From NCBI GenBank assembly GCA_965207535.1, contig CBDBMR010000001.1:127517-191516 (forward strand): DNA of 64,000 nt, read 5' to 3'. Made by a program: the position numbers and the translations under genes. This document shows, in pieces, positions 54,797-63,188 of this stretch. The notes under the pieces are model-generated. The model was given only the letters and a program-made list of their open reading frames with translations. It ran no database searches and was not told the DNA's origin. This DNA comes from JAJDXO01 sp965207535. GTDB lineage: Bacteria > Pseudomonadota > Alphaproteobacteria > Rhodospirillales > UBA2165. Numbering within the stretch: the stretch's first letter is position 1; each line of letters begins with the position of its first letter.

Positions 54797-55909
54797 CGGT
54801 TATGTGCGTTCGTACTGCTGCTGGGCCTCACCGCCTGCGGCAACCTGGAATGGCCGCCGTCGTCCGGGCCGGTACTGTCCAATCCGCCCAATACCGCCTC
54901 GCGCGGCACCATCCGCCAGGTGCCGCAGAAGCGCACCGGCGGCATGGTGATCGTCAAACGGGGGGATTCGCTCTATTCGCTGTCGCGCCGGCACGAAGTG
55001 TCCCTCCGCGGCTTGATCGAGGCCAACAATGTCCGCCCGCCCTATAAACTGAGGCCCGGCCAGCGTCTGGTGCTGCCCGCCCCGCGGGAGCATGTGGTGC
55101 GGGCCGGCGATACCCTCTACGACATTTCCCGGGCTTACGGCGTCGACGTTTCAAGCCTGGCGCGGATCAACCGGATTACCGCGCCCTACCGCATCCTGCC
55201 CGGACAGACCCTGCGCCTGCCGGATACCACCAGCCCGGTTTTTACCGCGGCACGGCCGGCCTCACGCAAGTCGCCGCCTCAAACCTCACGACGGTCACCG
55301 CCCCAAACTTCCCGCAAGCCGCTGCCTCAGGTCGCATCCCGTCCGGCCTCACCCAAGCCGCCACCTCGAGCCGCGTCCCGACCGGCGCCGCGCGAGGCCG
55401 GCCCGAAACCGTCGGTCAAGCCCAAGAGCCCGGCAAGACAGGCCGTCCGTGTCCCGCCGCCGCCCCGCAAACGGGGGGGTGGGTTCGCCTGGCCGGTGCG
55501 GGGCAAGGTCCTGTCCTCCTTCGGGTCCAAAGGGGGCGGGCTGCACAATGACGGGATCAATATCGCGGCGCCCAAGGGGGCCGCGGTCAAGGCGGCCGAG
55601 ACCGGTGTCGTGGCCTATGCCGGGAATGAAATTCGGGGTTACGGCAATCTATTGCTGATTCGTCATTCGGGCGGCTGGATTACCGCCTATGCGCACGCCG
55701 ATAAGCTGCTGGTGCAGCGCGGGGACAAGGTGAACAAGGGGCAGGTGATCGCCCGGGTGGGCCATACAGGCAATGTGGTTTCGCCACAGCTTCATTTTGA
55801 AATCCGCAAGGGAAAACAGGCGGTCAACCCGATTCAGCACTTAGCCGGCGCGAGCGGCCCGAACGGCCGGAAATTTGCCCTAGAGCGTCTTTCCCAGCCG
55901 GCCGGCTAG
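54791..55909 (+). CDS. LysM and M23 peptidase domain lipoprotein
   Basis: 372 residues. The signal peptide ends in a lipobox (LLLGLTAC), so it should be anchored to the outer membrane. Two LysM domains follow (VKRGDSLYSLSRRHEVSLRG and VRAGDTLYDISRAYGVDVSS), then a Pro/Ser/Arg-rich linker, then an M23 domain (FAWPVRGKVLSSFG, HNDGINIAAPKG, SPQLHFEIRKG). The first metal histidine of active M23 enzymes appears to be replaced by asparagine (HNDGINI in place of H-x-GxD), so it may be an NlpD/EnvC-like amidase activator. The ATG lies inside the right palindrome. Confidence 0.9.
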   Translation: MTRLCAFVLLLGLTACGNLEWPPSSGPVLSNPPNTASRGTIRQVPQKRTGGMVIVKRGDSLYSLSRRHEVSLRGLIEANNVRPPYKLRPGQRLVLPAPREHVVRAGDTLYDISRAYGVDVSSLARINRITAPYRILPGQTLRLPDTTSPVFTAARPASRKSPPQTSRRSPPQTSRKPLPQVASRPASPKPPPRAASRPAPREAGPKPSVKPKSPARQAVRVPPPPRKRGGGFAWPVRGKVLSSFGSKGGGLHNDGINIAAPKGAAVKAAETGVVAYAGNEIRGYGNLLLIRHSGGWITAYAHADKLLVQRGDKVNKGQVIARVGHTGNVVSPQLHFEIRKGKQAVNPIQHLAGASGPNGRKFALERLSQPAG

Positions 55910-56734
55910 ATCCTGAATGAACTGCCAGGCGACGCGGCCCGAGCGCGATCCCCGGGTCATCGACCATTCGAGCGCCTGGGCGCGGAGATCGTCCGGATCC
56001 ATTTCGAGGCCGAAATTCTCACAGTAGCCTTCGATAATGGCGAAATAGGTGTCCTGGTTGACCGGATGGAAACCGAGCCACAGGCCGAACCGGTCCGACA
56101 GGGAAACCTTTTCCTCCACCGATTCCGCCGGGTTGATGGCGTCGGAGCGTTCGTTTTCGATCATGCTCCGGGGCATCAGGTGCCGCCGGTTGGAGGTCGC
56201 ATAGAAGATGATGTTTTCGGGCCGCCCTTCGATACCGCCTTCGAGAACCGCCTTCAGGGATTTGAAGGTGGCGTCCTCGCTCTCGAAGGACAGGTCGTCG
56301 CAGAACAAAATGCAGCGCCGCTCGAAGCCGCCCAGCACGTTGAGGAGCCGGGGCAGGGTGGGAATGTCCTCCCGGTGGATTTCGACCAGTGCCAGCGGCT
56401 GGTCGGCCTCATCGTTGATGGTGGCGTGGGCGGCCTTCACCAGTGAGCTCTTGCCGGTGCCCCGCGCGCCCCAAAGCAGCGCATTGTTGGCCGGATAACC
56501 AGCGGCGAACCGGCGGGTATTGTCGAGCAGAATATCGATTTGCCGGTCGATACCGCGCAACAGTTCGAGGGGGATACGGTTGACCTCATGGACCGGCTCC
56601 AGATGTTCGGGTTCGGTACGCCAAACGAAGGCATCGGCGCCGTCCAGGCTGTGTTCGGGCACCGGTTTCGGCGCCAGGCGCTCCAACGCGCCGGCAATCC
56701 GGGTCAGCAGAGGTTCGAGCTCACGCTCGCTCAT
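55880..56734 (-). CDS. DUF815 AAA+ ATPase
   Basis: 284 residues. ATPase with Walker A LLWGARGTGKSSLVKA and Walker B-like RCILFCDDLSFES, plus the DUF815 pattern FYATSNRRHLMPRSMIENE and LSDRFGLWLGFHP. Function unknown. Its 3' end overlaps that of the M23 gene by 30 bases on the opposite strand. It is divergent from yajC, a conserved alphaproteobacterial arrangement. Confidence 0.92.
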   Translation of the reverse strand: MSERELEPLLTRIAGALERLAPKPVPEHSLDGADAFVWRTEPEHLEPVHEVNRIPLELLRGIDRQIDILLDNTRRFAAGYPANNALLWGARGTGKSSLVKAAHATINDEADQPLALVEIHREDIPTLPRLLNVLGGFERRCILFCDDLSFESEDATFKSLKAVLEGGIEGRPENIIFYATSNRRHLMPRSMIENERSDAINPAESVEEKVSLSDRFGLWLGFHPVNQDTYFAIIEGYCENFGLEMDPDDLRAQALEWSMTRGSRSGRVAWQFIQDLAGRLGKTL

Positions 56735-56921
56735 GACAAATCCTCTTGGAAAAGCGGCGGGACACTAGCATAAAAGCCTGTCCGGTCAATGCCGTAGCCG
56801 TGATTTGGCGGGGCCGGGACGGCATGCCAAGGAGCTTGCAAATCAGGCGCTTAGCGTTTGCAACGGCGGCGATGCGGACTATATTTCGCCCGTGCACGCA
56901 AAGGGCTAGGGAGATTTCTTC

Positions 56922-57320
56922 ATGTTCATTTCACCCGCATATGCGCAGGGCGGCGGCGGGGGCGACGGGTTTACGACCCTGATCCCGCTGGTTTTGATTT
57001 TCGCGGTGTTTTATTTCCTGTTGATCCGGCCGCAACAAAAGAAAGCCAAGGCGCATCGGGAAATGCTGGGCGCCATCCGCCGGGGTGACAAAGTGATCAC
57101 CGGCGGCGGCATCATGGGGACCGTCACCAAGGTGGTGAACGATCACGAAATCGCCGTGGAGATCGCCGAGGGCATCAAGGTGAAGGTGCAGCGCGGCATG
57201 GTCGCCGGCGTGGTGTCCAAGACCGATCCGCAGGGCGGGCAGGCCCCGGCGCCGGGTGCGCCCGGCGGCCAGCAGGGCGGCGGCGGACTCTTGGGCGGAT
57301 TGTTTGGCGGCCGCCGCTGA
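56922..57320 (+). CDS. yajC: Preprotein translocase subunit YajC
   Basis: 132 residues. One membrane helix near the N-terminus (LIPLVLIFAVFYFLLIRPQQ) followed by the YajC core (GDKVITGGGIMGTVTKV) and a Gly/Pro-rich tail. It joins SecDF as an accessory of Sec export. It leads the yajC-secD-secF operon. Confidence 0.96.
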   Translation: MFISPAYAQGGGGGDGFTTLIPLVLIFAVFYFLLIRPQQKKAKAHREMLGAIRRGDKVITGGGIMGTVTKVVNDHEIAVEIAEGIKVKVQRGMVAGVVSKTDPQGGQAPAPGAPGGQQGGGGLLGGLFGGRR

Positions 57321-57363
57321 CCGGCCGCGTTAACGGCTGAATCAACAGAGGCCGCAAGACCCC

Positions 57364-58935
57364 ATGGTCTATTTCTCCAAGTGGAAGATCCTTCTTGTTC
57401 TTGCCGTCGTGGCGCTGGGCTTCGTCTTCGCCACGCCCAACGTCATGGAGAAATCCACCGCCGAGAGCATCCCGACGTGGCTGCCCCACAAGCAGGTCAA
57501 TCTGGGCCTCGATCTGCAGGGCGGCTCGCACCTGCTTCTGGAGGTGGAGACCGATGTGGTGATCAAGGAGCAACTGGAGTCCATCGTCGACGGCGTCCGG
57601 GTGGCGCTCCGCCGCGACCGGATCCGCTATACGGGCCTCGGCGTCCGCGGCCTTGGCGTCGGCGTGACGGTGCGTAATCCGGCCGACGTCGAAAAGGCTG
57701 TGCAGCTGATCCGGGACATCGACAACGGCATCGAGGTCGACACCCAGGGCAACCGGATCATTCTCAACCTCAGCGATGACGCGGTCACCGAGCGGCGGAA
57801 CAATGCGCTCGCTCAATCCATCGAAATCGTCCGCCGCCGGGTGGACGAAACCGGCACCCGGGAGCCGACCATCCAGCGGCAGGGCGACAGCCGAATTCTA
57901 TTGCAGCTGCCGGGCGTCGAAGACCCGGAACGGGTGAAACGGCTGTTGGGCCGGACCGCCAAGATGACGTTCCATCTGCTGTGCGAAAATCAGGATGCCG
58001 GCCAGGGCCGGGTACCGCCGGGCTGTATGGAACTGCCCGATGCGGATACCGCCAATCCTAATTCCAGCGGCACGTATCTGCTGCGCCGCCGGGTCGCCGT
58101 CAGCGGCGACCGGCTGGTGGATTCTCAAGCCTCGTTCTCGGCCCAGACCAACGAACCGGTGGTGACCTTCCGCTTCGATACGCTGGGCGGCAAGCGCTTC
58201 GGCGACATCACCCGGGACAATGTGGGCCGTCCGTTCGCCATCGTCCTCGACGGCAAGGTGATCTCGGCGCCGGTGATCCGGGAACCCATTCTCGGCGGCA
58301 ACGGACAGATCAGCGGCAACTTCACCGTCACCGAGGCCAACGATCTGGCGCTGCTGTTGCGGGCCGGCGCTCTGCCGGCGCCGCTGAACATCCTCGAGGA
58401 GCGAACCGTCGGTCCCGGCCTGGGCGCGGACTCGATCGCCGCCGGCAAGGTCGCTTCGGTCATCGGCCTGATCGCGGTGGTCGTCTTCATGATCCTGGTC
58501 TACGGGTTGTTCGGCGTGTTCGCCAATGTGGCGCTGGCCGTGAATATGATTCTGATCCTTGCCGCGCTGTCCCTCTTCCAGGCGACCCTGACGCTGCCCG
58601 GTATTGCCGGGATCGTGCTCACCATCGGCATGGCGGTGGATGCCAACGTGCTGATCTTCGAGCGCATCAAGGAAGAGGTCCGTGCCGGACGAACGCCCAT
58701 CTCGGCCATCGATGCGGGCTACAGCCGCGCCATCACCACCATCATCGACGCCAACCTGACGACGCTCATTGCGGCGCTGATCCTGTTCTTCTTCGGCTCC
58801 GGGCCGATCAAGGGGTTCGCGGTGACGCTTTCCATCGGAATCGTTACCTCCATGTTCACGGCGATCATGCTGACCCGGCTGTTGATCGTTACCTGGCTCA
58901 GGCGCCGGCGTCCGGCCGCGCTGCCGGTCGTGTAG
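57364..58935 (+). CDS. secD: Protein translocase subunit SecD
   Basis: 523 residues. The first helix is followed by the large periplasmic P1 region (NLGLDLQGGSHLLLEV, then TGSGxxxx-like VSGD), and five C-terminal helices with MAVDANVLIFERIKEEVRAG. SecDF uses the proton-motive force to pull exported proteins. Length is normal for the short proteobacterial form. Confidence 0.97.
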   Translation: MVYFSKWKILLVLAVVALGFVFATPNVMEKSTAESIPTWLPHKQVNLGLDLQGGSHLLLEVETDVVIKEQLESIVDGVRVALRRDRIRYTGLGVRGLGVGVTVRNPADVEKAVQLIRDIDNGIEVDTQGNRIILNLSDDAVTERRNNALAQSIEIVRRRVDETGTREPTIQRQGDSRILLQLPGVEDPERVKRLLGRTAKMTFHLLCENQDAGQGRVPPGCMELPDADTANPNSSGTYLLRRRVAVSGDRLVDSQASFSAQTNEPVVTFRFDTLGGKRFGDITRDNVGRPFAIVLDGKVISAPVIREPILGGNGQISGNFTVTEANDLALLLRAGALPAPLNILEERTVGPGLGADSIAAGKVASVIGLIAVVVFMILVYGLFGVFANVALAVNMILILAALSLFQATLTLPGIAGIVLTIGMAVDANVLIFERIKEEVRAGRTPISAIDAGYSRAITTIIDANLTTLIAALILFFFGSGPIKGFAVTLSIGIVTSMFTAIMLTRLLIVTWLRRRRPAALPVV

Positions 58936-58947
58936 GGGAGAGGACGG

Positions 58948-59904
58948 ATGAAAAAACTCAGCCTCGTCCCCGCCAACACCAAGATCAAATTCGTCGGCCG
59001 GCGGAAACTGTTTTTCATTTTTTCGGCGCTTCTTGTCGCCGCCTCGCTGGCCCTCGGCATGACCCGCGGCCTCAACTTCGGCATCGATTTCGAAGGCGGC
59101 ATCATGATCGAGGTGCGGATGCCCGAGGCCGGACGGCTGGGCGAGATGCGCTCCCAGCTCGGCAATCTCGGCTTGGGCGAAGTGACGCTCCAGGAATTCG
59201 GCTCTCCCACCGACATCCTTATCCGGGTGCAGAGGCAGGAGGGTGACGAGCGGGCTCAACAGGTCGCCATCGACAAGGTAAAAGGCACGCTCGGACCCAA
59301 TGTGGAGTATCGGCGGACGGAATTCGTCGGGCCGCAGGTATCCGAGGAACTGTTCCGGGACGGCGTGCTGGCGGTGCTGTTCGCCATGACCGGCATTCTC
59401 ATCTACATCTGGTTCCGGTTCGAATGGCAGTTCGGCGTCGGCGCCATCATTGCGCTGGCTCACGACGTCATCACCACTATCGGTGTGTTTTCCATCACCG
59501 GGATCGAGTTCAATTTGGCCACCGTGGCGGCGATCCTGACCATCGCGGGCTATTCCATCAACGATACGGTGGTGGTTTATGACCGGGTCCGCGAGAATTT
59601 GCGCAAGTACAAGACCATGTCGCTCGTGGAACTCCTCAATATGAGCGTCAACGAGACCTTGTCCCGGACGGTCATGACCTCGGTGACCACGCTGCTGGCG
59701 CTGCTGTCCCTCTATATTCTCGGCGGCGAGGTGATCCGAGGCTTCTCGTTCGCCCTGATCTGGGGTGTGCTTATCGGCACCTATTCCTCGATCTGCCTCG
59801 CCGTGCCGCTGTTGCTTTACCTCAACGTCAACCGCGGCACCGAAAAGGCCGTCGACAATACCCCGGGCGGCACCCCCCAAGCCGAGGCCGAGCCCGGCGA
59901 GTAA
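58948..59904 (+). CDS. secF: Protein translocase subunit SecF
   Basis: 318 residues with six membrane helices. Signatures are GLNFGIDFEGGIMIEVRMP and the fourth/fifth-helix motif AGYSINDTVVVYDRVRENLR. It starts 12 bases after secD with an AGAGGA site, and works with SecD. Confidence 0.97.
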   Translation: MKKLSLVPANTKIKFVGRRKLFFIFSALLVAASLALGMTRGLNFGIDFEGGIMIEVRMPEAGRLGEMRSQLGNLGLGEVTLQEFGSPTDILIRVQRQEGDERAQQVAIDKVKGTLGPNVEYRRTEFVGPQVSEELFRDGVLAVLFAMTGILIYIWFRFEWQFGVGAIIALAHDVITTIGVFSITGIEFNLATVAAILTIAGYSINDTVVVYDRVRENLRKYKTMSLVELLNMSVNETLSRTVMTSVTTLLALLSLYILGGEVIRGFSFALIWGVLIGTYSSICLAVPLLLYLNVNRGTEKAVDNTPGGTPQAEAEPGE

Positions 59905-59906
59905 TC

Positions 59907-60290
59907 ATGTCTCTCGACATCACGCCGATGGTCCCGGCGGGACGCCAGTTGATTCACGGGTACGGCAATGGCGGCTTCCGAATCGGCGAGGAGGTGCATT
60001 CGGGCGCGGTGCTGGTGCTGATCGAAAGCACCGTTTCGTGGGATGTCGCCGCCGTCTCCGATATCAGTCTCGAAAGCCTGGCCCCGGTAATCGACGAGGA
60101 CCTGGGAACGGAAATCCTGCTGATCGGCTGTGGCGCCGGCGCCCAACCCATCGACCGGTCGATCCGTGACGGATTGAAAGACGCCGGCATTGTCGCCGAA
60201 TTGATGGACACGGGCGCGGCCTGCCGGACCTTCAATGTCCTGCTGGCCGAGGAACGAAGGGTTGCCGCGGCGCTCATTCCGGTCGACTGA
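59907..60290 (+). CDS. Mth938-like domain protein
   Basis: 127 residues of the Mth938/NDUFAF3-like fold (GNGGFRIGEEVHSGAVLVLI, EILLIGCGAGAQPIDRSIR, DTGAACRTFNVLLAEERRVA). The eukaryotic relative assists complex I assembly; the bacterial role is not established. It follows secF by two bases, as in most Alphaproteobacteria. Confidence 0.92.
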   Translation: MSLDITPMVPAGRQLIHGYGNGGFRIGEEVHSGAVLVLIESTVSWDVAAVSDISLESLAPVIDEDLGTEILLIGCGAGAQPIDRSIRDGLKDAGIVAELMDTGAACRTFNVLLAEERRVAAALIPVD

Positions 60291-61891
60291 TGGGGTGTAT
60301 GGCGATGAGCAGCGACACACAGGTGATTATCGTCGGCGGCGGACCGGTCGGCGTCGGCCTCGCGGTGGAGCTGGGCCTGCGCGGCGTTTCCTGCATCGTC
60401 GTCGAGCGCCGGACTGGCATGCACAACATCCCCAAGGGGCAAAATCTTACCGCCCGGACGCTGGAGCATTTCTTCAGCTGGGGAATCATCGACGAAATTC
60501 GTGCCGCCCGGGTCATGCCGACCGGCTATCCGGAGAGCGGCATCACGGCCTATGGCAACCTGCGCAGCGAGTACTGGTATGCGCCGCCGATGCGCGAAAT
60601 CCTCAACCCCTATTACTTCCAGAAGAACGACCGGCTGCCCCAATACGAGATGGAGAAGGTGCTGCGCGCCAAGGCCGAGACCATTCCGGGCGTCGAGCTC
60701 CGCCTCGGTTGGGCGGCCGAAAGCGTCGCCGATCATGGTGACGGCGTCACGCTCTCCATGATCGAGGAATCGTCCGGCCGGCGCATTGAATTGACGGCGG
60801 ACTATCTGGCCGGCTGTGACGGCGCCCATTCGACGGTGCGCGACCAGATCGGCATCCGGCGGTCCGGCGACGATTACGACCAGTTGATGGTTCTCGCGGT
60901 CTTCCGCTCCAAGGAGTTTCACGACGGCCTCGCCCGTTTCCCGGAGCGGTCCACCTACCGGGTGATGAAGCCGGAGTTGAACGGCTATTGGCAGTTTTTC
61001 GGCCGAATCGACGTCGGCGAAGGGTTCTTTTTCCACGCGCCCGTCCCCGCGGATACCACTCGCGAGAATTACGATTTTCTCGGGCTGCTTCATGACGCCG
61101 CGGGGTTTGAATTCCATGCGGAGTTCGATTATCTGGGCTTCTGGGACCTGCGGGTTCTGGTGGCCGAGGAATACCGCAAGGGCCGGATATTCATCGCCGG
61201 CGATGCGGCCCACTCGCACCCGCCCTATGGCGGCTTCGGCCTCAATAACGGGTTGGAGGATATTCGAAATCTGGGGTGGAAGCTGGCCGCCCGGCTCGAG
61301 GGTTGGGGCGGAGAGGCCCTGCTCGATTCGTACGGCCTGGAGCGTCAGCCCGTGTTCCGGGATATCGGAGAGAAATTGATCGGCGGCCGGATCAGGGACG
61401 ACGCGGCATTCTTCGGCGAATTCAACCCGGAAAAGGACAGGGCCGCCTTCGAGGAGGCGTGGGAAAAGGAATCGGGCCGCGCCGGCGGCTTCATCCGGCG
61501 CTACGAGCCCAGCTACGGCGGCTCGCCGATCGTTGCCGCGCCCGAGGGCGCAATTACGACGGCCGTCGGCGAGCATTCGTTCGAGGCCCGCGCCGGACAC
61601 CATCTGGCGCCCCGCGGCCTTTCGACGGGCTCCAACGTCTACGACGAACTCGGCGGCGGATTTACGCTGATCGCGTTGGATGCGTCGGATGATGAAATTC
61701 GGGCATTTACCGATGCGGCCGGCGAAATGGCGTTTCCCTTGAGCATTGTCCGCGATAGCGCGGCGGACGAGCGGGCCGACTACGGGCGGCGCTTTATTCT
61801 GGTCCGGCCCGACCACTTCATTGCGTGGTGCGCGAATGAACTCCCCGATGATGCGCGCGCCCTGTTCCGGTCGGTCACCGGCGCTCCATAG
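60290..61891 (+). CDS. FAD-dependent aromatic monooxygenase (PHBH-like)
   Basis: 533 residues. The FAD motif VIIVGGGPVGVGLAVELGLR, the CDGAHSTVRDQIGI segment and the GDAAHSHPPYGGFGLNNGLE motif place it in the single-component para-hydroxybenzoate hydroxylase group. A C-terminal thioredoxin-like tail (about residues 440-533) is typical of the phenol hydroxylase subgroup. It would hydroxylate an aromatic ring using NAD(P)H. Its ATG overlaps the previous stop (TGATG); ATGs at 60299 and 60305 are alternatives. Confidence 0.9.
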   Translation: MGCMAMSSDTQVIIVGGGPVGVGLAVELGLRGVSCIVVERRTGMHNIPKGQNLTARTLEHFFSWGIIDEIRAARVMPTGYPESGITAYGNLRSEYWYAPPMREILNPYYFQKNDRLPQYEMEKVLRAKAETIPGVELRLGWAAESVADHGDGVTLSMIEESSGRRIELTADYLAGCDGAHSTVRDQIGIRRSGDDYDQLMVLAVFRSKEFHDGLARFPERSTYRVMKPELNGYWQFFGRIDVGEGFFFHAPVPADTTRENYDFLGLLHDAAGFEFHAEFDYLGFWDLRVLVAEEYRKGRIFIAGDAAHSHPPYGGFGLNNGLEDIRNLGWKLAARLEGWGGEALLDSYGLERQPVFRDIGEKLIGGRIRDDAAFFGEFNPEKDRAAFEEAWEKESGRAGGFIRRYEPSYGGSPIVAAPEGAITTAVGEHSFEARAGHHLAPRGLSTGSNVYDELGGGFTLIALDASDDEIRAFTDAAGEMAFPLSIVRDSAADERADYGRRFILVRPDHFIAWCANELPDDARALFRSVTGAP

Positions 61892-61930
61892 ATGCCCGGT
61901 TTCGATGGTTTGTACTCCGTCGATGTAGGG

Positions 61931-61975
61931 CGCCGCCCACTATGGCGGCGGCCACACCCGAAAATGAGGGTGTGG
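61931..61975. promoter_or_regulatory. Two adjacent hairpins
   Basis: CGCCGCC/GGCGGCG (61931-61950) and CCACACCC/GGGTGTGG (61952-61975) lie between the monooxygenase and MetE-like genes. No T run follows; they may be a weak terminator or mRNA-stabilising structures. Confidence 0.4.
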
Positions 61976-62024
61976 CGGGGTGGCGCGTGATAGGCTGGCC
62001 CGGCTACCGCACCGGGAGGACGAC

Positions 62025-63131
62025 ATGGCATCAAGAGACAAACCCCCATTCAGGGCCGACCACGTGGGCAGCCTCTTGCGCCCCGCCGCCCTGGCCGAAA
62101 CCAGGGAGAAACACCGGAAGGGCGAGGTGCCGGACGAGGAACTGCGCCGCGTGGAGGATGCCGCCGTCCTCGACGCCATCGGCCTGCAGGAACGGGTCGG
62201 GCTCAAGGGCATCACGGACGGGGAAATGCGCCGCGATTATTGGCACCTGGATTTCATGTGCGGCTTCGACGGCGTCGAACTCAGTCAGGAAACCTACGGC
62301 ATGAAATTCAATGCCGGCATCTCGGTCGCGACGACCTATGTCGACGGCAAGGTCTCTTATCCCGAGGGCGGCAACATGCTGGACCATTTCAGGTACCTCA
62401 ACTCGGAGGTCCGCGAGACCGCCAAGTTCTGTTTTCCGACGGCCGGCATGTATCACTTCCGGCCGGGCCGCGACGGCGTCAGCGAAGAGGCCTATCCGGA
62501 TCTCGAGGAATTCTGGGAAGACATGGGACAGGCCTACAATGATGCGGTGAAGGATTTCATCGCCAACGGCGCGACCTATCTGCAGATCGACGACGTCAAT
62601 TTCTGCTACCTCTGCGACCAGGAGCAGCGTGAACGGGTCACGGCGAGGGGTGACGATCCCGAAGACCTTCTCGACACCTACATCAAGGTCAACAACGCCT
62701 CCATCGCCGGGCGGCCGGACAATGTCACCGTCACCACCCACATGTGCCGCGGCAATTTCCAAAGCTCGTGGATGGCGCAGGGCGGCTACGAGCCGGTGGC
62801 CGAGAAGATGTTCAACGAGACCGACGTGGACGGTTTCTTCATGGAATTCGACAGCGACCGGGCAGGGGATTTCGAGCCGCTCCGTTTCGTGCCCAAGGAC
62901 AAGATGGTGGTTCTCGGCCTTGTGACGTCCAAGTTTCCCGAACTGGAGCCCAAGGACGAGCTCAAGGCCCGGGTCGAAGAGGCATCCAGGTATGTGGATA
63001 TCGACCAGCTTTGCATCAGTCCCCAGTGCGGCTTTGCCAGCACCCACCACGGCAACAAGCTGAGCGAAGCCGAACAGGAAGCCAAATTGGCCCTTTGCGT
63101 CGAAGTCGCAAATGATATCTGGGGCGAGTGA
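62025..63131 (+). CDS. Cobalamin-independent methionine synthase (MetE) C-terminal-like methyltransferase
   Basis: 368 residues from the ATG at 62025, which has a perfect GGGAGGA site. Zinc ligands of the MetE catalytic domain are present: the H-x-C of TTHMCRGNF, the glutamate of FFMEFDSDR and the cysteine of ISPQCGFAST; FRADHVGSLLRP is the usual start. The stand-alone form lacks the N-terminal MetE domain. Such proteins methylate or demethylate thiol or small-molecule substrates; true homocysteine activity is not certain. Confidence 0.88.
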   Translation: MASRDKPPFRADHVGSLLRPAALAETREKHRKGEVPDEELRRVEDAAVLDAIGLQERVGLKGITDGEMRRDYWHLDFMCGFDGVELSQETYGMKFNAGISVATTYVDGKVSYPEGGNMLDHFRYLNSEVRETAKFCFPTAGMYHFRPGRDGVSEEAYPDLEEFWEDMGQAYNDAVKDFIANGATYLQIDDVNFCYLCDQEQRERVTARGDDPEDLLDTYIKVNNASIAGRPDNVTVTTHMCRGNFQSSWMAQGGYEPVAEKMFNETDVDGFFMEFDSDRAGDFEPLRFVPKDKMVVLGLVTSKFPELEPKDELKARVEEASRYVDIDQLCISPQCGFASTHHGNKLSEAEQEAKLALCVEVANDIWGE

Positions 63132-63188
63132 TTGCAGCCGGCGCGCCGCCGACGAAGCCCGCGCCAAAGCGGTGATGCAGAGAAAGGA

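Noticed and set aside
57898..59880. 660-codon minus-strand frame opposite secD and secF
   Set aside because: It is an antisense shadow spanning two well-identified genes, with composition dominated by reverse-codon bias.
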